64,000 bases of DNA from Globodera rostochiensis (lineage: Eukaryota > Nematoda > Chromadorea > Rhabditida > Heteroderidae). Below are positions 48,369 to 59,791 of this stretch, in pieces. The translations under genes were made by a program, and so were the position numbers. Position 1 is the stretch's first letter. Each line of letters begins with the position of its first letter. The notes under the pieces are model-generated. The model saw nothing but the letters and a program-made list of their open reading frames with translations. It searched no databases and was not told the origin of the DNA. The stretch is taken from the NCBI GenBank assembly GCA_018350325.1, contig JAEVLN010000003.1, positions 5,101,758 to 5,165,757 on the forward strand. Reading direction: 5' to 3'.

Positions 48369-48698
48369 GAGAGTCAGACAGACATGAAAAACTTGTATAT
48401 TGTTTGAATCAGAAAAACGAGTTGATTAAAAACGTGTGATTTCGTCCAACCAAAAAAAGAAATGAAAAACGTGTTCGTCATCTATAATATTTAAAAGTTT
48501 AAAATCCACTAACTAAAATTTGCAGCTTTTTGAAAAAATTTTGCGATTCGCTCTATTTGCGTCGGTAAAATATCGACTCGTTACTTCTTCCCCCCCCCCT
48601 CCCCAACTCGTTCAACGACTCGTTACCTTTTTATCGAATCGTTACCTTTAACAAAAATGACCCAAAATGACAACAAACGTCAAAAATTACGAAAATCC

Positions 48699-48880
48699 AA
48701 GTACACTCAAAAAATTTTCTCCAAAAAAATTTAGGGTGGTACCCAAGATCGGAGCCATATTAGCCTTAATTTCTGGAAATTTAAGAAACTTGTTATGAAA
48801 ATTGAACAAAAATGCTGGAAAATAGTAAATGAACTAAGTCTATTTGGAAATAAGTACGAATCGGACCCCTGAGCAAAACA
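48699..48880. repeat. Dispersed repeat, left-arm copy
   Basis: AAGTACACTCAAAAAATTTTCT to GTACGAATCGGACCCCTG; related to about 23,373-23,640 and mirrored at 52,685-52,862. Class unknown. Confidence 0.5.
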
Positions 48881-49081
48881 AGAGCTATTCGGCTAAAGAC
48901 TCGGGAACCCTGTCGGCGCGCACTTAAAATGTCCTTAAAAAAAAGCAGGAAATTTACAAAAAATTAAATGTTTTTTTTGAATTTAGAAAATTCCGCAATT
49001 CGGTCTTCGCGGCCTTTTTGATTTCACAAATGTGCCAAAAAGTTTTCTTTTCTCTGTCTTATCAGCCAGGCGAGCGATTAC

Positions 49082-49125
49082 ATTTCTTTCAATTCCTTCT
49101 CCGCTTCTTTTGGATTGTCCGACAT
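49082..49125 (-). pseudogene. Orphan F-box-like exon 1, left arm inner end
   Basis: 44 nt on the minus strand coding MSDNPKEAEKELKE and ending AT before GTAATC, the family exon 1 length and phase. Instead of an intron and exon 2 it runs into an antisense copy of the family's upstream block (AGTTTTCTTTTCTCTG, CAGGCGAGCGATTA). Confidence 0.65.
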
Positions 49126-49754
49126 TTTTGTTGCTCCATTGCTTAACAATTTGTAAAAAAAGATTAAAATCAAATTTCTGAAAACTGAATAAAAAATCAA
49201 TCGGATCGTACAAGATTTCAACCTTTGGTAAAAGTGAAGAATATCAAAAATTTTGTGTTTCTTGAAATTATATATCAATCGACTTTTCTCGTCTCCCGTC
49301 GAGACAAATCCAATGGTATAAAAATTTTGATTGGGAAACCACTTTTTAACCGGTTCATTTGAAAAACCATAGGGGTGACCCTTTTGGTCAACATTTTTGG
49401 AAAGCATTTTTAGCTAAAAATTGTCTGAAAATAAGTTATTTGATGCACCGATTTGAATCAGCAGTTGAAATTTTTGAAAATTAAAGAAAACAACTTTTTT
49501 TTAAACCGAACCGAAACTTTTCGGGTATCCGAACCGGAAACAAAGAACACGTTTGGGTGAGAAAGAATAAAATTTTTGCGGCCAATTAATTTTTAAAAAA
49601 GCCGTTTCTTGGTTACAGGGGGGTGGGGGAATTTCTCTCTTTTCGGTTATTTAATAATTGTAATTTTTATTCATTTTTATAATTTAAATTTTTAAAATTT
49701 TATGCATCTTTTCAGCCCATTGAATTCATAAAAATCATTTGGCAACAAAAACAA
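49126..49754. other. Spacer of the inverted repeat, first part
   Basis: AT-rich unique sequence next to the inner end of the left arm. A frame on the minus strand (49,407-49,078) overlaps the orphan exon, but shows no domain. No gene supported. Confidence 0.4.
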
Positions 49755-50109
49755 ATGTCGGACACTCCAAAAGAAGCGGAGAAACGTTTGGTGGACGCGC
49801 ATTTTCTGGGGCAGCCGTACCCGACGGAGACCGACATTTGGTCTCTCGGATGCATTCTCTATGATGTGAGTGAATGAGTGTCATGTCACCAAACTCTGAT
49901 CAGTGATTGATCGGTTAGGGAGCTTCTGCACTTTTCAGTTTCGAAATCCAAAAATTACCAGAAAAACAAAAAAATCTTCGGTTCCCCCGCAACAGATGGC
50001 CACGCTGCGCTCCCCGTTCTTCGATTAGAAGGGCAACATCGTCTCGCTGATGCAGAAGATGCGTGACGCTGAATACCCGCCGTTTCCCGACCGTTGCTGC
50101 TACACTTAA
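49755..50109 (+). pseudogene. Chimera: F-box-like exon 1 joined to a NEK-like kinase fragment
   Basis: Exon 49,755-49,865 (37 codons) begins MSDTPKEAEKR, as F-box-like exon 1, runs in frame into LVDAHF, the F-box-like exon 2 motif, and then into LGQPYPTETDIWSLGCILYD, the DxWSLGC subdomain IX of a protein kinase. After a GT-AG intron of phase 0, exon 49,996-50,109 reads MATLRSPFF, one TAG, then GNIVSLMQKMRDAEYPPFP, matching NEK6/7-type kinases at the same place. The kinase lacks its ATP site and catalytic loop, so it cannot be active. It lies in the unique spacer. Confidence 0.7.
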
Positions 50110-50283
50110 CGATTTTGTCAATTATATAATACAAATTTTTGAGTTTCGTTTTCAAAAACTATTTTTGGTGCTTCTCGGGAAAGCTGAACGAAAGTTTTGT
50201 CCATTTTTCACCAATTTTGGATAAACACTCCCAATCCGTTTGAGTGAACCGCCCGAGGCGCTGTTACAATTTTCTCGGAAAAA

Positions 50284-50793
50284 ATGTTACTTTTCGTCAA
50301 TCGCTCTGAAGCGAATGTCATCGAATTTCTCCAAAACATTCGCCGACTTTTCAAGTCCGAATTGCACACGCCCCGCGGGGATGGCCTTCCGAAAGTGTTG
50401 GGATGCCGATTTCGTTTGACAGAAATAGCAAGGCTCGAATTGGTAGATTGTGATTTTTTTTATTTTATTGGACTTTCTGTTTTAAATTACTTTATTCCAT
50501 TTTAGGCATTTATCAATTCGATCGAACCGGTCAATTTCATCATTTATTTTTGGACTTTTTCTTCTGCTGCCATTGTGCCATTTAAATTGAATAACAATTT
50601 GACGGGGGAGCGAATGGAGTTGCGACGCTTTGATGGAGGCATATGGCTGTTGGTTCGTTGTTCGTTTAAACGTAACGAGGACAAATGGGCCGAGTACGAA
50701 AAGGTGGCTAATTATTGTCGGGGAATCGCGTCATTATTGACTTCAAAGAACTTTATGAATGAGCCGCCGGAGGAGGAAAGGAATTGGATGTAA
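50284..50793 (+). pseudogene. F-box-like gene 3' part with exon 3 deletion
   Basis: Exon 3 is reduced: the start (VIEFLQNIRRLFKSE) is joined directly to [14 protein letters not shown] near 50,362, losing the middle. After an intron, exon 4 from about 50,508 reads [47 protein letters not shown] and then [10 protein letters not shown] to a TAA at 50,793; the usual splice before the tail seems to be replaced by read-through. No exon 2 is present. It could be the 3' part of the chimeric locus upstream. Confidence 0.6.
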
Positions 50794-51170
50794 ATTAAAA
50801 TTCGAATAAACATTTAACATATTGATATGTACATATCCGCGCTGGGCGCCGTGAACAACTGATAAATTGTTTATTCAAGTTGGATCGGGATTAACCGGGA
50901 AAAATTCAACACTTCGCGGTTAACGAATTATTTTCGATAAAATTAATGGTGGAATTAAATTAATTAATGCAAGATACATATATGCCAATTATAAAGAAAT
51001 ATTTTGTAAAGATAAATTTAGCGAAATATACGCTTACGATCAAAAATCTTCTAATTGCGCATTCCCTAGTCATGAAAAAAAAAGTCCATTATTGGCTGCA
51101 CACGCAAATGGCCACACTCAATCGTCCAGCAAAAATGTACCAGAAAATGAATGAAGATTTCTCGTAAGCA

Positions 51171-52098
51171 GGGCCCGTATGCAAAGAACGGGGTAAGGGT
51201 AAGGTTACCCTCAGCTGCGGGTAACCTTACCCGTATTCAATGAACTACCCCGAGTTGTGGGTTAAGTTACCCGGGTAACCTAACCCTCAGCTGCGGGTAA
51301 CTTTCTACCCGTATTCAAAGAATCGAGTAACGGGTTAGGTTACCCTCAGCTGCGGGTAAGATGGCTACCCTGGGTCGGACCAGGGTAAGCACTCGACCTA
51401 GCTTCCTTTCAAATTAATTTTAAAATATTTAAAAGTCATTAGAAATAAATTCAAGAGTGGGACTAATAAAATAAAATCTGCTCTTTCACCTGACATAAAT
51501 TTTAAATTTTATTTTTAATTTTTTGAATAGATATCTCTGAATTAAAGTCTGAGTAATTTTTTGTGCAGCAATCTGTGAGAAAATTAGCATAAATAGAAAA
51601 AACAAATTTATTTATAAAAGAATGCAGATTTTTTCTCTTTCAAACAAAGTTGTTTATTAATTTTAAAAAATATTTAGGGCTTTTTTTCGGCATACGGACT
51701 CGAATCCAAACCGGGAAATAACTGACTTTAAACTTAACCGATTCAGATTTTCTAAAAACCATTCGGAAGCTCTTGTCGAGATAAAGCTATCATTAAGCTA
51801 AAGCTTTGCGATTGAACAATTTTCAAAAAAGTTATGGCCAGAACACTCTGGTCTGGATTCGGTTGCCTTTTTATCCAATGCTATTCAAAGAAGCGGGTAA
51901 CGGCTAAGGTTACCCGCAGCTGAGGGTAAATAAGGGAGTTTCGGGTAAGTTTCATTGAATACGAGTTAACCCGCAGCTGAGGGTAAGGTTACCCGGGTAG
52001 CCTTACCCGGGTAACCTTACCTGGGTAAGGTTACCCGGGTAGCCTTACCCGGGTAACCTTACCTGGGTAACTTTACCCCGTTCTTTGCATACGGGCCC
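51171..52098. mobile_element. 928-bp TIR element with GGGTAACCTTACCC repeats
   Basis: Ends GGGCCCGTATGCAAAGAACG and CGTTCTTTGCATACGGGCCC are perfect inverted repeats. Subterminal parts on both sides are stacked GGTAAGGTTACC and CAGCTGCGGGTAA/CAGCTGAGGGTAA motifs. The start GGGCCCGT is reminiscent of PIF/Harbinger elements, but the expected TWA duplication is not seen, so the class is open. No transposase. Confidence 0.7.
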
Positions 52099-52149
52099 AG
52101 CTGAGAAACCTTTATTTACCAGCAGGTCCATTGCGTCTTTTGTTTATTG

Positions 52150-52434
52150 ATTGCACAGAGTGCCAAAAAGTTTTGTCTTCTCTGTCTTGTCAGGCGAACG
52201 ATTAAGGTTATTGATTTTTGTGTCTGCCCTCACCGACGCATCCATCGCCCAAATTTTTACCACCTCTCCTCCACAATTACTCACAATTATTTGAATAGAC
52301 TTTTCTTATATTCACTTCGGTTGCCATTTGTCCCATTATCATTAACAAGTTGACTAATTTTTATATGTATTAAAAATGCAATCTTTACAGTTTTTAGCTG
52401 ATCGTAAAAATTTTGGATTTGCAACAAAAGACAA
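52150..52434 (+). promoter_or_regulatory. Conserved F-box-like upstream block at right-arm inner end
   Basis: GTGCCAAAAAGTTTTGTCTTCTCTG, CAGGCGAACGATTAAGG, TTTGTGTCTGCCCTCAC and GAATAGACTTTTCTTATATTC match the block before the gene at 59,792. It leads into the orphan exon 1 at 52,435. Confidence 0.45.
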
Positions 52435-52478
52435 ATGTCGGACAATCCAAAAGAAGCGGAGAAGGAATTGAAAGAAAT
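52435..52478 (+). pseudogene. Orphan F-box-like exon 1, right arm inner end
   Basis: 44 nt coding MSDNPKEAEKELKE, ending AT before GTAATC. Immediately after it, 52,479-52,535 is an antisense copy of the upstream block found at 52,150, so an inversion breakpoint lies at the exon's donor site. Mirror of 49,082-49,125. Confidence 0.65.
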
Positions 52479-53188
52479 GTAATCGCTCGCCTGGCTGATA
52501 AGACAGAGAAAAGAAAACTTTTTGGCACATTTGTGAAATCAAAAAGGCCGCGAAGACCGAATTGCGGAATTTTCTAAATTCAAAAAAAACATTTAATTTT
52601 TTGTAAATTTCCTGCTTTTTTTTAAGGACATTTTAAGTGCGCGCCGACAGGGTTCCCGAGTCTTTAGCCGAATAGCTCTTGTTTTGCTCAGGGGTCCGAT
52701 TCGTACTTATTTCCAAATAGACTTAGTTCATTTACTATTTTCCAGCATTTTTGTTCAATTTTCATAACAAGTTTCTTAAATTTCCAGAAATTAAGGCTAA
52801 TATGGCTCCGATCTTGGGTACCACCCTAAATTTTTTTGGAGAAAATTTTTTGAGTGTACTTGGATTTTCGTAATTTTTGACGTTTGTTGTCATTTTGGGT
52901 CATTTTTGTTAAAGGTAACGATTCGATAAAAAGGTAACGACTCGTAGTAGGTGAACGAGTTGGGGAGGGGGGGGGGAAGTAACGAGTCGATATTTTACCG
53001 ACGCAAAAAGAGCGAAACGCAAAATTTTTTTCAAAAAGCTGCAAATTTTAGTTAGTGGATTTTTTTTAAACTTTTAAATATTATAGACGATGACACGTTT
53101 TTCATTTCTTTTTTTGGTTGGACGAAATCACACGTTTTTTAATCAACTCGTTTTTTTCTGATTCAAACAATATACAAGTTTTTCATGT

Positions 53189-56100
53189 CTGTCTGACTCT
53201 CTCTTTTTAGTACACTATTTCTCCAAAAAATAAAATTTTCAAAAATTAAACTAAAACAATTTTAAGATGGGGTGCTTTCTTGCCCAAATTACACTCGCCG
53301 TCTGACTCTCTCTTTTTAGCACACTATTTCTCCAAAAAATAAAATTTTCAAAAATTAAACTAAAACAATTTTAAGATGGGGTGCATTCTTGCCCAAATTA
53401 CTCTCGCCGTCTGACTCTCTCTTTTTAGTACACTATTTCTCCAAAAAATAAAATTTTCAAAAATTAAACTAAAACAATTGTTAGATGGGGTGCAGTCTTG
53501 CCCAAATTACTCTCGCCGTCTGACTCTCTCTTTTTAGTACACTATTTCTCCAAAAAATAAAATTTTCAATAATTAAACTAAAACAAATTTAAGATGGGGT
53601 GCATTCTTGCCCAAATTACTCTCGCCGTCTGACTCTCTCTTGCACACTATTTCTCCAAAAAATAAAATTTTCAAAAATTAAACTAAAACAATTGTTAGAT
53701 GGGGTGCAGTCTTGCCCAAATTACTCTCGCCGTCTGACTCTCTCTTTTTAGTACACTATTTCTCCAAAAAATAAAATTTTCAAAGATTAAACTAAAACAA
53801 TTGTTGATGGGGTGCAGTCTTGCCCAAATTACTCTCGCCGTCTGACTCTCTCTTTTTAGTACACTATTTCTCCAAAAAATAAAATTTTCAATAATTAAAC
53901 TAAAACAAATTTAAGATGGGGTGCATTCTTGCCCAAATTACTCTCGCCGTCTGACTCTCTCTTTTTAGCACACTATTTCTCCAAAAAATAAAATTTTCAA
54001 AAATTAAACTAAAACAATTGTTAGATGGGGTGCAGTCTTGCCCAAATTACTCTCGCCGTCTGACTCTCTCTTTTTAGTACACTATTTCTCCAAAAAATAA
54101 AATTTTCAAAAATTAAACTAAAACAATTGTTAGATGGGGTGCAGTCTTGCCCAAATTACTCTCGCCGTCTGACTCTCTCTTTTTAGTACACTATTTCTCC
54201 AAAAAATAAAATTTTCAATAATTAAACTAAAACAATTTTTAGTATTCTTGCCCAAATTACTCTCGCCGTCTGACTCTCTCTTTTTAGTACACTATTTCTC
54301 CAAAAAATAAAATTTTCAAAAATTAAACTAAAACAATTTTTAGATGGGGTGCATTCTTGCCCAAATTACACTCGCCGTCTGACTCTCTCTTTTTAGCACA
54401 CTATTTCTCCAAAAAATAAAATTTTCAATAATTAAACTAAAACAATTTTTAGTATTCTTGCCCAAATTACTCTCGCCGTCTGACTCTCTCTTTTTAGTAC
54501 ACTATTTCTCCAAAAAATAAAATTTTCAAAAATTAAACTAAAACAATTTTTAGATGGGGTGTAGTCTTGCCCAAATTACTCTCGCCGTCTGACTCTCTCT
54601 TTTTAGTACACTATTTCTCCAAAAAATAAAATTTTCAAAAATTAAACTAAAACAATTTTAAGATGGGGTGCATTCTTGCCCAAATTACTCTCGCCGTCTA
54701 ACTCTCTCTTTTTAGTACACTATTTCTCCATAAAATAAAATTTTCAAAAATTAAACTAAAACAATTGTTAGATGGGGTGCAGTCTTGCCCAAATTACTCT
54801 CGTCGTCTGACTCTCTCTTTTTAAAAATTAAACTAAAACAATTTTAAGATGGGGTGCATTCTTGCCCAAATTACTCTCGCCGTCTAACTCTCTCTTTTTA
54901 GTACACTATTTCTCCAAAAAATAAAATTTTCAAAAATTAAACTAAAACAATTTTAAGATGGGGTGCATTCTTGCCCAAATTACTCTCGCCGTCTAACTCT
55001 CTCTTTTTAGCACACTATTTCTCCAAAAAATAAAATTTTCAAAAATTAAACTAAAACAATTTTAAGATGGGGTGCATTCTTGCCCAAATTACTCTCGCCG
55101 TCTGACTCTCTCTTTTTAGCACACTATTTCTCCAAAAAATAAAATTTTCAAAAATTAAACTAAAACAATTTTTAGATGGGGTGCATTCTTGCCCAAATTA
55201 CTCTCGCCGTCTGACTCTCTCTTTTTAGCACACTATTTCTCCAAAAAATAAAATTTTCAAAAATTAAACTAAAACAATTTTAAGATGGGGTGCATTCTTG
55301 CCCAAATTACTCTCGCCGTCTGACTCTCTCTTTTTAGCACACTATTTCTCCAAAAAATAACTTTTCAAAAATTAAACTAAAACAATTTTAAGATGGGGTG
55401 CATTCTTGTCCAAATTACTCTCGCCGTCTGACTCTCTCTTTTTAGCACACTATTTCTCCAAAAAAATAAAATTTTCAAAAATTAAACTAAAACAATTTTA
55501 AGATGGGGTGCATTCTTGCCCAAATTACTCTCGCCGTCTGACTCTCTCTTTTTAGCACACTATTTCTCCAAAAAATAACTTTTCAAAAATTAAACTAAAA
55601 CAATTTTAAGATGGGGTGCATTCTTGCCCAAATTACTCTCGCCGTCTGACTCTCTCTTTTTAGTACACTATTTCTCCAAAAAATAAAATTTTCAAAAATT
55701 AAACTAAAACAATTGTTAGATGGGGTGCAGTCTTGCCCAAATTACTCTCGCCGTCTGACTCTCTCTTTTTAGTACACTATTTCTCCAAAAAATAAAATTT
55801 TCAATAATTAAACTAAAACAAATTTAAGATGGGGTGCATTCTTGCCCAAATTACTCTCGCCGTCTGACTCTCTCTTGCACACTATTTCTCCAAAAAATAA
55901 AATTTTCAAAAATTAAACTAAAACAATTGTTAGATGGGGTGCAGTCTTGCCCAAATTACTCTCGCCGTCTGACTCTCTCTTTTTAGTACACTATTTCTCC
56001 AAAAAATAAAATTTTCAAAGATTAAACTAAAACAATTGTTGATGGGGTGCAGTCTTGCCCAAATTACTCTCGCCGTCTGACTCTCTCTTTTTAGTACACT

Positions 56101-58505
56101 ATTTCTCCAAAAAATAAAATTTTCAATAATTAAACTAAAACAAATTTAAGATGGGGTGCATTCTTGCCCAAATTACTCTCGCCGTCTGACTCTCTCTTTT
56201 TAGCACACTATTTCTCCAAAAAATAAAATTTTCAAAAATTAAACTAAAACAATTGTTAGATGGGGTGCAGTCTTGCCCAAATTACTCTCGCCGTCTGACT
56301 CTCTCTTTTTAGTACACTATTTCTCCAAAAAATAAAATTTTCAAAAATTAAACTAAAACAATTGTTAGATGGGGTGCAGTCTTGCCCAAATTACTCTCGC
56401 CGTCTGACTCTCTCTTTTTAGTACACTATTTCTCCAAAAAATAAAATTTTCAATAATTAAACTAAAACAAATTTAAGATGGGGTGCATTCTTGCCCAAAT
56501 TACTCTCGCCGTCTGACTCTCTCTTTTTAGCACACTATTTCTCCAAAAAATAAAATTTTCAATAATTAAACTAAAACAATTTTTAGTATTCTTGCCCAAA
56601 TTACTCTCGCCGTCTGACTCTCTCTTTTTAGTACACTATTTCTCCAAAAAATAAAATTTTCAAAAATTAAACTAAAACAATTTTTAGATGGGGTGCATTC
56701 TTGCCCAAATTACACTCGCCGTCTGACTCTCTCTTTTTAGCACACTATTTCTCCAAAAAATAAAATTTTCAAAAATTAAACTAATACAATTTTTAGATGG
56801 GGTGCATTCTTGCCCAAATTACTCTCGCCGTCTGACTCTCTCTTTTTAGCACACTATTTCTCCAAAAAATAAAATTTTCAAAAATTAAACTAAAACAATT
56901 TTAAGATGGGGTGCAGTCTTGCCCAAATTACTCTCGCCGTCTGACTCTCTCTTTTTAGTACACTATTTCTCCAAAAAATAAAATTTTCAATAATTAAACT
57001 AAAACAATTTTTAGTATTCTTGCCCAAATTACTCTCGCCGTCTGACTCTCTCTTTTTAGTACACTATTTCTCCAAAAAATAAAATTTTCAAAAATTAAAC
57101 TAAAACAATTTTTAGATGGGGTGCATTCTTGTCCAAATTACTCTCGCCGTCTGACTCTCTCTTTTTAGCACACTATTTCTCCAAAAAATAAAATTTTCAA
57201 AAATTAAACTAAAACAATTTTTAGATGGGGTGCATTCTTGTCCAAATTACTCTCGCCGTCTGACTCTCTCTTTTTAGCACACTATTTCTCCAAAAAATAA
57301 AATTTTCAAAAATTAAACTAAAACAATTTTAAGATGGGGTGCATTCTTGCCCAAATTACTCTCGCCGTCTGACTCTCTCTTTTTAGCACACTATTTCTCC
57401 AAAAAATAACTTTTCAAAAATTAAACTAAAACAATTTTAAGATGGGGTGCATTCTTGCCCAAATTACTCTCGCCGTCTGACTCTCTCTTTTTAGCACACT
57501 ATTTCTCCAAAAAATAACTTTTCAAAAATTAAACTAAAACAATTTTAAGATGGGGTGCATTCTTGCCCAAATTACTCTCGCCGTCTGACTCTCTCTTTTT
57601 AGCACACTATTTCTCCAAAAAATAAAATTTTCAAAAATTAAACTAAAACAATTTTAAGATGGGGTGCATTCTTGCCCAAATTACTCTCGCCGTCTGACTC
57701 TCTCTTTTTAGTACACTATTTCTCCATAAAATAAAATTTTCAAAAATTAAACTAAAACAATTTTTAGATGGGGTGCATTCTTGCCCAAATTACTCTCGCC
57801 GTCTGACTCTCTCTTTTTAGTACACTATTTCTCCATAAAATAAAATTTTCAAAAATTAAACTAAAACAATTGTTAGATGGGGTGCAGTCTTGTGCAAATT
57901 ACTCTCGCCGTCTGACTCTCTCTTTTTAGTACACTATTTCTCCAAAAAATAAAATTTTCAAAAATTAAACTAAAACAATTGTTAGATGGGGTGCAGTCTT
58001 GTGCAAATTACTCTCGCCGTCTGACTCTCTCTTTTTAGTACACTATTTCTCCATAAAATAAAATTTTCAAAAATTAAACTAAAACAATTGTTAGATGGGG
58101 TGCAGTCTTGTGCAAATTACTCTCGCCGTCTGACTCTCTCTTTTTAGTACACTATTTCTCCAAAAAATAAAATTTTCAAAAATTAAACTAAAACAATTTT
58201 TAGATGGGGTGCATTCTTGCCCAAATTACTCTCGCCGTCTGACTCTCTCTTTTTAGTACACTATTTCTCCATAAAATAAAATTTTCAAAAATTAAACTAA
58301 AACAATTTTAAGATGGGGTGCATTCTTGCCCAAATTACTCTCGCCGTCTGACTCTTTCTTTTTAGCACACTATTTCTCCAAAAAATAAAATTTTCAAAAA
58401 TTAAACTAAAACAATTTTAAGATGGGGTGCATTCTTGCCCAAATTACTCTCGCCGTCTGACTCTCTCTTTTTAGCACACTATTTATCCAAAAAATAAAAT
58501 TTTCC
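53189..58505. repeat. 109-bp satellite, block F
   Basis: About 49 monomers of the arm-specific type (GCCCAAATTA, TTTTCAAAAATTAAAC). Rare variants recur at an exact spacing of 2,235 bp: TCTCTTGCACACTATTTC at 53,641 and 55,876, and TTGTTGATGGGG at 53,801 and 56,036. A stretch of the array was therefore copied within this arm. Confidence 0.95.
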
Positions 58506-58544
58506 TAACGAAGAGGGAAAAAAGAAAGGGAAAAAAGAAAACTT

Positions 58545-58815
58545 CCCTTTCCGGAACAGGAAGCCAAAAATACGGGTTAATTAAATCCGGTTTTCTCTTT
58601 TCCGGAACGGGAAGCCACTATACGTGAACCAAACCCGGTTTTCTCCTTTCCGGAACGGTAAGCTATGTACATGAACCAAACCCGGTTTTCTCCTTTCCGG
58701 AACAGGAAGCCAAAAATACGTGAATTAAACCCGGTTTCCTCCTTTCCGGAACAGGAAGCCAAAAAAACGTGAATTAAACCCGGTTTCCTCCTTTCCGGAA
58801 CGGGAAACCAATATA
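58545..58815. repeat. Minisatellite of about 50 bp, right arm
   Basis: Mirror of 42,990-43,255; units with CCTTTCCGGAACAGGAAGCC and GAATTAAACCCGGTTTCCTC. Confidence 0.8.
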
Positions 58816-58819
58816 CGTG

Positions 58820-59510
58820 AACCAAATAGCAGCGATACGTGGGGTAAAAGTGAAAGAAATATAAAGGAATTAATCAATCCTTCAACAGCAAAAACTAACG
58901 GCTGCGATGGCTAACCGCGGGTGGCGGGACGAAAATGACCCTATTCCATTTATTGTTGATTTTTTGTTGGTTAAATTTGATAAAAGGCTCTGTTTAAATC
59001 AGGTTTAAGGTTCCGATCTGTCTGTGTTTTGAGGTTTCGGATCTCAACGAAAAGGTGGCTGATCAACATTGTGCATATGAATTTCTATTGATTTTTGGCC
59101 CAACCGGAAATTGACTTTTTTTTTTGTAAAATCATTCTGAGTCAAGACTTTTTAAAAACAAAACCATTTATCGCGGCTCAAGGGCCGTGTAAAAACCCTC
59201 ACACGGACGGAATCTGCCCTTACTCGATGTTTATTCATAATTTTTCCGGTTATTAAACACAGACAAATTTATGTGTTTAAAGCTAATTCATATTCCACAA
59301 TTCCCTATATTTATTTTCTCGTGCAATATTTGCGCACTATGCTAATATTTTGTGCGCAGGCAAATTTGTAGGAAATTTTGTGGCCTATCTTTCTGGCCAT
59401 ACTGTAGTTGTTTTTTGCATAAAATTTTATCCATGCCCGCACTATAATTTGTGCCTTTTTGCATTTCTGAGAAAATTCCGAATTTCGCGTCTTTTATTTA
59501 TTGGTTGTAC
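58820..59510. other. AT-rich region upstream of complete F-box-like gene
   Basis: No gene supported. GGCCTATCTTTCTGGCCATACTG near 59,381 resembles a transposon end but no partner is visible. Confidence 0.4.
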
Positions 59511-59791
59511 AAATGTGCCAAATAGTTTTCTCTTCTCTGGCTCATCAGGCGACCGATTAACGGTTATCGATTTTTGTGTCTACCCTCATCGATCCATCGC
59601 TCATAAATTCAAATAGTTACTCCCTCTCCCACATTTGCTTCACAATCATTCGAATAGACTTTTTTTCGCCTCACTTCGATTGCCATTTGTCTGCCCCCCC
59701 TCAGAATACGATTTTTTTTATATTATTAAATATTCCATTTTTCAGTGTTCAGCTCATTAAATCAAAAAATCATTTGGATTAGCAACAACAA
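59510..59791 (+). promoter_or_regulatory. Conserved upstream block of complete F-box-like gene
   Basis: Runs from AAATGTGCCAAATAG through CAGGCGACCGATTAACGG, TTTTTGTGTCTACCCTC, CATTTGCTTCACAATCATTC, CGCCTCACTTCGATTGCC and TTTGTCTGCCCCCC to an AT-rich stretch before the ATG. Shared with 34,913, 42,014-42,290 (inverted), 52,150 and partly 62,100. Confidence 0.5.

Larger units (their letters stand above)
39549..49125. repeat. Left arm of giant inverted repeat
   Basis: This segment is the reverse complement of 52,435-62,264. Paired coordinates add up to 101,813 at the outer edge, 101,805 at the F-box exon 1 and 101,560-101,570 at the inner edge. The change comes from the satellite arrays, about 240 bp longer in the right arm. 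The outer border is sharp at ACGGAGACACATATAGCGGC. The inner border lies at the ATG of an F-box-like first exon. The left arm has many more small indels than the right. Confidence 0.9.

Noticed and set aside
53189..58505. CRISPR-like regular repeats
   Set aside because: Contiguous 109-bp monomers with no unique spacers, in a eukaryotic context: satellite DNA.
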